Source of the DNA: Petroclostridium sp. X23
Lineage (GTDB): Bacteria; Bacillota; Clostridia; SK-Y3
DNA length: 64,000 bases
Reading direction: 5' to 3'
Assembly: GCF_030013905.1 (NCBI RefSeq)
Contig: NZ_CP124862.1
Location: 4,839,051-4,903,050, forward strand
The position numbers and the translations under genes were made by a program. The notes beneath the pieces are model-generated. The model had not been told where the DNA came from and searched no databases. It saw only the letters and a program-made list of their open reading frames with translations. Positions 8,120 to 16,741 of the stretch are shown here, in pieces (positions within the stretch are counted from its first letter, which is position 1; every line of letters starts with the position of its first letter).

Positions 8120-10774
8120 ATGAAAAGAATGCTTAGTTTTATGCTTATATTCATGATTGTAATTTCAATCCAGCCCGTCTATAACGTTTATGGAAGCTCT
8201 TTCCCTGATGTGGAGGGACATTGGGCGGCGGAATTGTTGGGAAAATGGGCATCACAGGAGTTGATAAGCGGGTACGAAGATGGGACCATGCGCCCGGATC
8301 AAAGTGTCACCCGTGCAGAGATGGCTAAAATAGTGAATTCCCTTTTCGGGTTTATGGAGATGTCGGAGGATTCATTTACAGATGTACAACCGGGGGCATG
8401 GTATAGCGCTGAACTCAAAAAAGCCAAAAAAGCAGGATTTATGACGGGGTATCCGGGTAATTTTGCAAAGCCGGATGAGCCGGTATCCAGGGAACAGGCA
8501 GCCGTCTTTCTATCAAGGGTATTTAATCTGGTACAGGAGCAAACATCACAAGTTGATTTTAAAGATAACGCAGACATACATCCGTATGCACAAGAGTCTG
8601 TTGAGGCTTTTGCTGAAAAAGGGATTGTACGGGGATATCCTGACGGCACGTTCCGTCCTTCGGCAGCAGTAACACGGGCAGAGCTTGTAAAAATGATTGA
8701 TGGCCTTGTAAATGAATACATTTATAAGGCTGGGCCTTATAGTGATATGAATATTGAGGGCAATGCAATTATTAATATACAGGGCGTTGCGCTTTCCGAT
8801 ACGGTTGTTAAGGGAGATTTGTACCTTACGGCAGGAATCGGTGAGGGAGAAGTAACATTGAGAAACGTACATGTTTATGGGAATACATATGTTTCCGGCG
8901 GCGGTGAAAATACGGTTGCCTTTGAAGATTGTACTTTTGATAAGGACGTTAGTGTCAGAAAAGATAATGGGAGTATTCATGTAATTTTAAAGGGAAGGAC
9001 AAAGGTTCCTCATATTTCTATGAAATCCGGAGGGTTTATTGAAAATGGTAATGGTACGGAAGCAGAACCAATTAACATAGTAATAGAAGATTCAGTCACC
9101 CCGCAAGGGAAAGTCAAGCTAAAGGGATGTTTCAGTTTGGTCGAAACGCACTCTGGAGCGAGAATAACGGTTGCAAGAAACTCAATAATACAAAGAATGA
9201 TTATTAACGCAGGAGCCATTATTGAAATGGAAGAAGGGGCTGTTATCAAAGAAATAGTAGTTTCTGAAACCGCCAATGGAACTGCTGTTACCGGTTCTGG
9301 AACAATACTGAGGGCTGATATAGCTGCTGATGGTGTATTCATTAATAATAAAAGGATCGGAAAAGGGAATGGGATTATCATAAATCAGGAGGGGAAAACT
9401 TCAGATGATTTAGGGAGCAGCGGTGGCTCGCAGGATTCCGAAGATAATGGGAATAACGGGCCTCTGGCAGTTGCAGAGGTAGTATATGCAGCCGCTTCGG
9501 ACTTGGTTGTAGCCAAAATGTCTTCAAATGACAATTTAAACGGTACCACCTTGCTTCTCCAGCCTTCTAGTGGTCCTGTACTAACAGCATCCTATGTAAA
9601 GAGAAGCCTTGATGAAAATAATAGTGCTTTGTATAAGATTGAATCAGGCAAGCTTACCAGCAGCCTTTATACTGTCAAAGGCGGTATCGGCCGTTGGACA
9701 ATAGACAACCCGGTTCTTACAAAGGTTGGGAACGTATATGTAGAGAAAACAGAGAGCAATGGTATTACCGTGAGCGGATATGTTTACAATGCCGACTTTG
9801 CGGCAGTAACAGCCGGTAGCGGGGTTGATCAATTGGTGCTTGCCGATGAGGGATACTTCACATTGAGTTATTCTGCTGCCGAAGGAGCTGAGGCAAGTGT
9901 TGCTGCTTATGTATACGCATGCAACAGCAGCTATGGATTCCAATCTTCTGAAGTGGGCAGCATCGCGGTTGATAAGAGTATTGTTTCAGCGCCATACTTC
10001 ACTGTACAAATGATGGACCAAGGCATCCAAAAGGTGAACATGGTTGATTTGAAGGAGAAGATACCCTCAGATCTTAATATTGTAGAATTTGCGAATCCAA
10101 GGGTACTATCAGGCAACCCTATAGCATTTGAAATCCTTGATCCGGTGAACGGAAGCATGAATTTTAGCAGCAATACATACGGACAATCGGTTGCGGCGGT
10201 TGACTGTTATGACGCAACCGGAGGTATGCATATTATAACATTTGATTGCACTGTGAATGTGTTGTTCAATGGCTCTTTCGAAGAAAACATGTGGTGGGCA
10301 GGGGATCCTCTTGCATGGGAAACTGCCGGAAATGGGTCAATGACTGTGACCGAAGGTGTTTATGATGTTTATAATGGGAAATATGCAATGCAAATTACAA
10401 ACCTAACTACACAGCCGCTTATGTTTCATACCACTGCTTTGGTTGACCAGGCCGCCGATACGTCCTACACCCTATCTCTGCATGCCAAAGGATGTCAGCA
10501 ATTCCGCATCGGATTGCGTGGACTTCAGGGTATTCAATACTCGCAATACTTTACGCCGACCGATGAATGGAAAGAATATAGTGCAAGCCTTATTGTTGAA
10601 AACAATCAATATTTGGCTGATGAAAATGAGATGGAGATCAAAGTGTTTATTGAGATGCTTGGTGCTGATAAAGGCGGGGAACGGTTAATTGTCGACAGCA
10701 TGCAGATGCTTCCGGATTCGGGAGAAGCTGCGTTTCCTCCGGTACCAACATTAAAAGTCAGTAGCATTCAATAA
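8120..10774 (+). CDS. SLH-domain surface protein with beta-helix and C-terminal CBM-like domain
   Basis: 884 residues. Signal peptide (1-25), then three S-layer homology repeats: about 27-85 (FPDVEGHWAAELLGKWA, GYEDGTMRPDQSVTRAEM), 86-145 and 146-205 (GIVRGYPDGTFRPSAAVTRAE). These bind pyruvylated secondary cell-wall polymer. A region of short beta repeats (210-430) follows, then a linker. Near 715-870 is a jelly-roll of the CBM4/9 type (NGSFEE... YTLSLHAKG). ATG 8120 is chosen because GAGGTG (8105-8110) is 9 bases upstream; GTG 8108 and TTG 8117 are alternatives. It may anchor this operon's products to the cell surface. Confidence 0.85.
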   Translation: MKRMLSFMLIFMIVISIQPVYNVYGSSFPDVEGHWAAELLGKWASQELISGYEDGTMRPDQSVTRAEMAKIVNSLFGFMEMSEDSFTDVQPGAWYSAELKKAKKAGFMTGYPGNFAKPDEPVSREQAAVFLSRVFNLVQEQTSQVDFKDNADIHPYAQESVEAFAEKGIVRGYPDGTFRPSAAVTRAELVKMIDGLVNEYIYKAGPYSDMNIEGNAIINIQGVALSDTVVKGDLYLTAGIGEGEVTLRNVHVYGNTYVSGGGENTVAFEDCTFDKDVSVRKDNGSIHVILKGRTKVPHISMKSGGFIENGNGTEAEPINIVIEDSVTPQGKVKLKGCFSLVETHSGARITVARNSIIQRMIINAGAIIEMEEGAVIKEIVVSETANGTAVTGSGTILRADIAADGVFINNKRIGKGNGIIINQEGKTSDDLGSSGGSQDSEDNGNNGPLAVAEVVYAAASDLVVAKMSSNDNLNGTTLLLQPSSGPVLTASYVKRSLDENNSALYKIESGKLTSSLYTVKGGIGRWTIDNPVLTKVGNVYVEKTESNGITVSGYVYNADFAAVTAGSGVDQLVLADEGYFTLSYSAAEGAEASVAAYVYACNSSYGFQSSEVGSIAVDKSIVSAPYFTVQMMDQGIQKVNMVDLKEKIPSDLNIVEFANPRVLSGNPIAFEILDPVNGSMNFSSNTYGQSVAAVDCYDATGGMHIITFDCTVNVLFNGSFEENMWWAGDPLAWETAGNGSMTVTEGVYDVYNGKYAMQITNLTTQPLMFHTTALVDQAADTSYTLSLHAKGCQQFRIGLRGLQGIQYSQYFTPTDEWKEYSASLIVENNQYLADENEMEIKVFIEMLGADKGGERLIVDSMQMLPDSGEAAFPPVPTLKVSSIQ

Positions 10775-10796
10775 TAAAAATAGAGGAGACGGTAAT

Positions 10797-10961
10797 ATGA
10801 AAAAAGAAATAAAAGAAATAAATATTCTCAAGAATGAAATGTTAAAGGACGATGAATTGGATAAGGTATCAGGAGGAACAAATAGTTTTGATGCAGACCA
10901 GCAACTGGCCTCTTTAAAGCCAAGGCCCCCAAAGCCTTCTCCTGACATGAAGTTCGAATAG
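10797..10961 (+). CDS. Double-glycine leader precursor peptide (bacteriocin/RiPP-like)
   Basis: 54 codons with RBS GAGGAG about 8 bases upstream. The first 27 residues fit a classic double-glycine leader (LKDDELDKVSGG matches LxxxELxx[IV]xGG). Cleavage after GG would release a 27-residue, Cys-free core with a Pro-rich centre (KPRPPKPSPD). The only C39-peptidase exporter in the window is encoded 3.6 kb downstream on the same strand. No LanM, LanB, YcaO or radical SAM modifying enzyme is nearby, so the product may be unmodified or matured by enzymes elsewhere. The leader call is strong; the activity is unknown. Confidence 0.8.
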   Translation: MKKEIKEINILKNEMLKDDELDKVSGGTNSFDADQQLASLKPRPPKPSPDMKFE

Positions 10962-11044
10962 AAATATGGAAGTTTCCATGTGGATAGGATTCCATAAAGT
11001 CCATTTGAATCCCGAAGATTCCGAATGGAGAGGAAATGATACTT

Positions 11045-11204
11045 AGGAACAGCAAAATAATAACTTCTGATTTTTCAGCGGTTATTTTTCCGCCATGCGT
11101 CGTTGTGGACCATTGCCATACGCCAGTATTGCCAAAGGCCTTCGCCTAGCCTGACGAAAAAATCCCTCGCTGAAAATTTCGGAACTTATTATTTCACTGT
11201 TCCT
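11045..11204. repeat. 160-bp foldback element, copy 1 (MITE-like or structured 5' leader)
   Basis: Begins AGGAACAGCAAAATAATAA and ends with the near-complement TTATTATTTCACTGTTCCT (20 of 23 matches); partial complementarity extends about 50 bp into each side. A copy of the same length at 46496-46655 differs at only about five positions. It lies between the peptide gene and the secreted repeat-protein gene and ends 7 bases before the latter's AGGAG. TTA-like flanks on both sides could be a target duplication. It may be a MITE, or an RNA leader that folds. Confidence 0.8.
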
Positions 11205-11229
11205 TAATAAAAGGAGTAGGAAGAAGAGA

Positions 11230-14200
11230 ATGAAGAATTATCATGGATACATACAAAAACTATTGTTTGGTATTCTGGCCATAGCGATACTCTTTACAAG
11301 CCCGATGTCCGCGGAGAAAGCGGAGGCATCGGAGGAAATGCCGGCGCGGATACGCGTTTCGGATGACTCAGGTGCTTTTCCAATTTCCAAGACATACAAT
11401 ATTGTATATGCAGGTTACCCAAACTGCAGCATCATCATTGATAATTATTTTTACACGGGTGTCGATAAGTGGCGTGTGATACACGATGGTATTGAGCAGA
11501 ATGTTGGGACTTTTACAAGCCGTTATGAAGAGAAGTATTGCAAATTGGTTTTGAATCCGGGATCAAACGATATTATCCTCAAAGGTTCAAACGGCAGCTA
11601 TGAATGGACTTATAGAATAAACATGTTCTATGTCCCGGAAACCAGTCCGCAGGCTAAGAAAAATGCTGTTAAAAGTGCAATTTCAGATGCTGATCCAAAA
11701 TGCATCAATGACGCTTCATTTGCAGCTGCGGTTGCCGAGGTGCAGTCCGCATCTCAGATAGATGCCATTTCTATGTATGGTGCTGCTGATGAGATGGATA
11801 TGGAAAAACATTATAGCGTCCTATATTCTAATCGGGATAGTGTGAGTGTTGCAGTTTATTCCTCAAAAGGATATGCGTCTGTAAGAAAAGACGGCACACT
11901 TTTGCATACCGGAGAAGAGGGCAGTGATTTTGCGATAGAATCGGTACTGGATGATGGCGAAAACAAATATGAAATTGAGTTTAATAAGGGAGATAGCATC
12001 CTTCTTTATGAAATCTGCGTCTTTAGATTGTCAACCGTTGTGCCCGAGGTTGCCCAATTGGTTACAAACCATATAGATAGCAGCAAGGATACCATTGTTG
12101 ATAAATCTTCTTATGAAGATACCATCAAATATATAAACAATATGATAAATATGAACAAAGTAGGGAAAGCAAAAGCGATAGATGCCGGAGAAGCGCACGT
12201 ATTGGCATTGCTGGATGATGGAACAGTGTTGGCATGGCCGCTAAAATCTTATTCATATTATAACAAAGGGCAGTGGAATGTACCGGCAGGCCTTAAGGAT
12301 GTTAAAGCGATATCGGCAGGCGGATTATTTTCACTTGCACTGAAAGAAGATGGAACAGTTGTAGCGTGGGGAGACAATAGCGCGGGGCAGTGCAATGTTC
12401 CCCAAGGGTTAACGGATGTAAAAGAAATCTCTGCCGGTTATATGCACGCACTAGCCCTAAAGCAAGATGGAACGGTAGTCACATGGGGCGCAAGCTATGG
12501 CGGAACTAACGGTCTTACAGGCATCAGTGCGGTGCAAGCAGGATACTTGGAATCCGGCTTTATAAAAAGCGACGGAAGCTTTATCTTTAACGGGACGGAT
12601 GGCGGATATTCTTCGCAGACAGAAGGCAGATATGACTTTCGGGGAATGACTTTGGGCAGAATAGGGCAATGTTATACCATACAAAACGATAATACGCTGC
12701 TGACATGGTCCGGTGACAGAACGTTTCAAAGACCTGAGTATATCAAGTATTTTGGGTGGACCAATGTGGACAGCGCTTCAGCCAGTTATAGTTACGATGG
12801 AGAAGTTCTGCTTCTGCGAAAAGACGGCACAATCGGATATATTAGCGATTATGATCGTCGTGTAATCGATCTTAAGGAAGTATTTCCTTCAGTAAATATC
12901 ACCAAGCCTGTCCAGGTTAAGTGCTCTAAAGGTGACTCGCCTTACTTTTTGGCCTTGCAGTCGGATGGAAAGGTTGTTATATGGGACAGCTGGGGCACAA
13001 AGCTTGCTGTGCCGGATGCGTTATATAAGCAGTTTGCAAACATAAACGGAATGAATCTGGAAAATCCATATAATATTTTATATTATGAAAATAACAATTT
13101 ATCTATTGATGTAGCTTCCGATTTCGGGGCAGAGGTCAAGTTTAACGGCAGCGTGGTCAAGTCGGTCTTAACAGGAAGGGATACCGTGAATGTACAGCTA
13201 AACGTGGGAAGAAATGACATAGAAATAACATTAAATAATCCTTTGCTTCCTAAAACATATAGAGCAGCAGTATTTTATGTTCCCTCAACAGTTAGTGCAG
13301 CCATACGCCAGAATATCATACAATCCGTTATAAAGGCAAACAGCAGTTGTTATGATCATAACAGTTTTGTTTCTCAAGCGGCAGCCTTAGGGAATTATAA
13401 GTACTTTTATATTGCACCGGTGGGAGTGGAAATCAACAAGCCATTTTCCATCTACTATACCGAGAGGTCTCAGGTAAATGCAGAACTAATGAATCTTGTA
13501 GGCACGTCAGCCGTTTACAAAGACGGTGCGGCTGTTTCAAATCCCATATCTTTGCAGCGTGGCCCCAATGAGTTTGAAATCCGCCATGAAGTCAATGGAA
13601 GCATCAACATATATAAAGTATGTCTGTTTTATCTGCCAACCGAAGAACAAGCGTCATTACGCAGTCTGGTGGGAGGCGCGGTGCCTTCGGCAAATGCACG
13701 AAGCATCGATGAAGCGTCTTACGGGAATGAGATCAATAAACTGCTCCGTGTCAAACAAATTGATATAAAAGGGCTCACAGGGCCTCTTCCTGAGGAACCG
13801 CATTACCGGGTTTTTATTTCGGAAATTAAGAATTTACAGTTGGCACTAACGGCATATCAAGCGACTGCAAGAATCTGGATAAACGGTACTGAAGTTGAAG
13901 CCATGACAGGCTCTTACAGCCTTTTGCCATTAGATCTTAATCAGACGATCAACGAAATAGAGGTGAGGTTTTCAGACGGACAGGGTGAAACTGTCAACAA
14001 GATCACCATTTTTTACGTACCTCCGGAGACAACGGCAGCTTTCAAAAAGAACGTGATCAATGAAGTAATTGCAGCTGATGCGAAAAGTGCTAACGAAACA
14101 GCTTATAGAGATGCTGTAAGCAATGTAGTAAAAAACGTCAGAGGTTTGAGCTTTACGGACTTTGTGGGAGCGGTAGACATGAACCGGCCATACCGATTCT

Positions 14201-14592
14201 TTTTCACCAAGAGTGCTCAGGTCACATTGCAAACGTTCTGCTTGGAAAACGCAAGATTGGAGTATGTGAAGTATAGCAGCAGAAATGATAGTTCTTCCGG
14301 AGGTCAAGACCTTGGGGTACTTTTAAGCAATACAGTGATCAATTTGAATGAAGGCCGGAATGAAATTAAGGTTATTTTCCAGCATTCAGGACAGGAAAAA
14401 GTATATCGTTTTTGCATCATAAGAGGAAAAAGCAATTTCGGAGAAAGAACAACAAATGACATTATTTCGAATGTGGTATCTGCCGACAATGCCATGGATG
14501 GCACTGAAGGTACTTATAACAGCTGGCTTGGCACTGTCAGCAATTGTTATTATGATTGGCAGGCACGGTGGCTCACAAATTGGTGGTGGTAA
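11230..14592 (+). CDS. Large secreted protein: RCC1-like propeller inside repeated modules
   Basis: 1120 residues. Signal peptide (about 1-34, SPMSAEKAEA). RCC1/BNR-like repeats lie at about 313-597 (ISAGGLFSLALKEDGTVVAWG). On both sides a module recurs about every 130 residues (near 132, 263, 680, 799, 927 and 1061). Each begins with a strand such as FYVPxT, then a helical linker with K(K/Q)N and a SY/SF motif, then beta sequence ending in a (G)xNEIE-like strand. The last module is cut short and ends in an aromatic tail WQARWLTNWWW. Only 4 bases separate its stop from the C39 transporter gene. It is presumably surface-exposed; the function is unknown. Confidence 0.75.
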   Translation: MKNYHGYIQKLLFGILAIAILFTSPMSAEKAEASEEMPARIRVSDDSGAFPISKTYNIVYAGYPNCSIIIDNYFYTGVDKWRVIHDGIEQNVGTFTSRYEEKYCKLVLNPGSNDIILKGSNGSYEWTYRINMFYVPETSPQAKKNAVKSAISDADPKCINDASFAAAVAEVQSASQIDAISMYGAADEMDMEKHYSVLYSNRDSVSVAVYSSKGYASVRKDGTLLHTGEEGSDFAIESVLDDGENKYEIEFNKGDSILLYEICVFRLSTVVPEVAQLVTNHIDSSKDTIVDKSSYEDTIKYINNMINMNKVGKAKAIDAGEAHVLALLDDGTVLAWPLKSYSYYNKGQWNVPAGLKDVKAISAGGLFSLALKEDGTVVAWGDNSAGQCNVPQGLTDVKEISAGYMHALALKQDGTVVTWGASYGGTNGLTGISAVQAGYLESGFIKSDGSFIFNGTDGGYSSQTEGRYDFRGMTLGRIGQCYTIQNDNTLLTWSGDRTFQRPEYIKYFGWTNVDSASASYSYDGEVLLLRKDGTIGYISDYDRRVIDLKEVFPSVNITKPVQVKCSKGDSPYFLALQSDGKVVIWDSWGTKLAVPDALYKQFANINGMNLENPYNILYYENNNLSIDVASDFGAEVKFNGSVVKSVLTGRDTVNVQLNVGRNDIEITLNNPLLPKTYRAAVFYVPSTVSAAIRQNIIQSVIKANSSCYDHNSFVSQAAALGNYKYFYIAPVGVEINKPFSIYYTERSQVNAELMNLVGTSAVYKDGAAVSNPISLQRGPNEFEIRHEVNGSINIYKVCLFYLPTEEQASLRSLVGGAVPSANARSIDEASYGNEINKLLRVKQIDIKGLTGPLPEEPHYRVFISEIKNLQLALTAYQATARIWINGTEVEAMTGSYSLLPLDLNQTINEIEVRFSDGQGETVNKITIFYVPPETTAAFKKNVINEVIAADAKSANETAYRDAVSNVVKNVRGLSFTDFVGAVDMNRPYRFFFTKSAQVTLQTFCLENARLEYVKYSSRNDSSSGGQDLGVLLSNTVINLNEGRNEIKVIFQHSGQEKVYRFCIIRGKSNFGERTTNDIISNVVSADNAMDGTEGTYNSWLGTVSNCYYDWQARWLTNWWW

Positions 14593-14596
14593 ATGA

Positions 14597-16741
14597 ATGC
14601 CCGGAATTGCAAAAGTGCCGGTAGTCATGCAGACAGAAGCGTTGGAGTGCGGTGCAGCTGCTCTGTGCATGATACTGGCATACTATGGAAAGTGGCTGCC
14701 ATTGGAGCAGGTGCGCTCGGACTGCAGCGTATCCCAGGACGGGAGCAGCGTTAAGAATGTGGTGAAAGCGGCAAGGGCTTACGGTCTTAATGTATCCGAA
14801 CATCGTATGGAACCGGCGGCGCTTAGGGATATTACCTGGCCTGCGATTGTTCATTGGAATTTAAATCACTTTGTGGTACTCAACGGATTTAAAAAAGATA
14901 AAGCGGTACTGAACGACCCTGCACAGGGAAGGGTTGAGGTTGCGCTAGAAGAGTTTTACAAATCTTTCAATGGGATGGTACTCCGTTTTGAAAAAACCGA
15001 TGCTTTTGTACCCGAGGGCAAGCCCAAAAGTATGTGGGAGTCTGCGAAAAAAAGGCTTCGCGGTACAGCTGCTTCTTTTGCATTTATTATGCTTACGGGG
15101 CTGCTCACATCCGTCCTAGGGATGATTACCCCTATCTTTTCAAAAATTTTTCTGGACAATATTCTATCGGGTAAAAATCCGGAATGGCTGATGCTTTTTA
15201 CTGCCGCTATGGCTATCACACTTGTTTTTCAATTTGCAGTTGGTGCGATAGAAGGAGTGTATTGGCTGAAAATTGAGGGAAAGATTGCAATTGAAGCGAA
15301 TGCATCCTTTATGTGGCATGCGCTGCGTTTACCGGTTGAATTTTTTTCCCAGCGGTTTGCCGGTGACATTGTATCAAGACAGGAGTCAAATGAAAGTATC
15401 GCTTCCTCTTTGATCAGTAAGCTTGCGCCAATATTCATGAATGTCTGTCTGCTGATATTTTACCTGGCAGTGATGATAAATTACAGTATAACCCTGTCGG
15501 TGGTAGGTATCGCTGCGGTACTTATTAACATGGTTATCGCGCGTTTCGTATCTCATAAGCGCGCCAATATGGCCCGGAGGGTGCAGCGTGACGGAGGAAA
15601 GCTATCCGGCGTAACAATGTCGGGTCTTGAAATGATTGAAACCATCAAGGCATCCGGGGCAGAAATAGGCTTTTTTGAGCGCTGGTCAGGATATTTCACA
15701 AAGCAGAGGAATGCACTGGTTGAATTTTACACAGTCAGCAAACTTTTTAATACTATTCCACCGCTGCTGCAGCAGATGGCGAATATCGGCGTTCTTATGA
15801 TAGGGGTTTACCTAATTCTGGACGGTGATTTGACGATAGGAATGCTGATTGCGTTCCAGGGTTTCCTAACCTCCTTTTTGACGCCGGTCAACCAGCTTGT
15901 GGAGGTGGGAGAATCATTGATTGAAGTGCGTTCACAGATGGAGCGGTTGGAAGATGTGATGAATTATAAACCGGATGTCGAGGATGATGAGGAAAAGGCG
16001 GCTGATGATGGAAAAGCAGAAAAGCTCAAGGGCGAAATTCATATCGGTAACGTTACTTTTGGATATAATAGACTGTCTCTGCCTTTAATTGAGGGTTTTT
16101 CGCTTAGCTTGAAACCGGGACAGAGTGTTGCCTTTGTAGGAGGATCCGGCAGCGGAAAATCCACCTTGGCCAAGCTGATTTCAGGATTATATCAGCCTTG
16201 GTTCGGAGAAATCCGCTTTGACGGGTTGTTGAAAAATGAAATCAATCGCGGTATCTTCACCGCCTCACTGGCGGTAGTCGATCAGGATGTAGCTATTTTT
16301 GAGGATACGGTCATAAATAATATTACCATGTGGGACAGGACAATCGATGAGGTTGCGATTGTTAACGCCTGCAAGGACGCTCAGATGCACGATGAGGTTA
16401 TGGGGCGCCAAGGAGGTTATTCACACATCATTAAAGAAGGCGGTAAAAACTTTTCGGGGGGACAACGTCAAAGGTTTGAGATTGCAAGAGCATTTGCGCA
16501 GCAACCTTCCATCATCATACTTGACGAGGCGACAAGCGCGCTGGATACAAAAACCGAACAGCTGATTATGGAGGCGATTAAGGCAAGGGGCATTACGTTG
16601 ATTATTATAGCACACCGGCTTTCCACCATTCGTGACTGTGATGAGATTATTGTGCTGGACAAAGGCAAGGTGGTTGAGCGGGGAACCCATGAGCAACTGA
16701 TAAAAACAGGCGGTCAATATGCTGCATTGATAAGCAATTGA
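14597..16741 (+). CDS. NHLM-type peptide exporter: C39 peptidase/permease/ATPase
   Basis: 714 residues. An N-terminal C39 double-glycine peptidase domain (1-130) has Cys in LECGAAALCMILAYYG, His in LNHFVVL and Asp in LNDPAQG, the full catalytic set. Six TM helices follow (about 155-430), then an ABC ATPase with Walker A GGSGSGKST, signature FSGGQRQR and Walker B IIILDEATS. It matches the peptidase-containing half of NHLM bacteriocin export systems. It should cleave the GG leader of the 10797 peptide and export the core. The next ABC gene overlaps its stop. Confidence 0.92.
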   Translation: MPGIAKVPVVMQTEALECGAAALCMILAYYGKWLPLEQVRSDCSVSQDGSSVKNVVKAARAYGLNVSEHRMEPAALRDITWPAIVHWNLNHFVVLNGFKKDKAVLNDPAQGRVEVALEEFYKSFNGMVLRFEKTDAFVPEGKPKSMWESAKKRLRGTAASFAFIMLTGLLTSVLGMITPIFSKIFLDNILSGKNPEWLMLFTAAMAITLVFQFAVGAIEGVYWLKIEGKIAIEANASFMWHALRLPVEFFSQRFAGDIVSRQESNESIASSLISKLAPIFMNVCLLIFYLAVMINYSITLSVVGIAAVLINMVIARFVSHKRANMARRVQRDGGKLSGVTMSGLEMIETIKASGAEIGFFERWSGYFTKQRNALVEFYTVSKLFNTIPPLLQQMANIGVLMIGVYLILDGDLTIGMLIAFQGFLTSFLTPVNQLVEVGESLIEVRSQMERLEDVMNYKPDVEDDEEKAADDGKAEKLKGEIHIGNVTFGYNRLSLPLIEGFSLSLKPGQSVAFVGGSGSGKSTLAKLISGLYQPWFGEIRFDGLLKNEINRGIFTASLAVVDQDVAIFEDTVINNITMWDRTIDEVAIVNACKDAQMHDEVMGRQGGYSHIIKEGGKNFSGGQRQRFEIARAFAQQPSIIILDEATSALDTKTEQLIMEAIKARGITLIIIAHRLSTIRDCDEIIVLDKGKVVERGTHEQLIKTGGQYAALISN

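Noticed and set aside
8299..9381. Several minus-strand open frames inside the SLH-protein gene
   Set aside because: They have no RBS, their composition mirrors the coding strand, and they lie antisense to a well-supported gene; shadows.
10797..10961. Nitrile-hydratase-like (NHLP) leader or lanthipeptide precursor
   Set aside because: The leader is short and of the plain double-glycine bacteriocin type, and the core has no Cys. No LanM/LanB gene is present, so a lanthipeptide call is not supported.
14593..14597. Fusion or frameshift between the repeat protein and the C39 transporter
   Set aside because: The repeat protein ends in a clean TAA and the transporter begins with a complete peptidase domain 4 bases later, so these are two separate genes.
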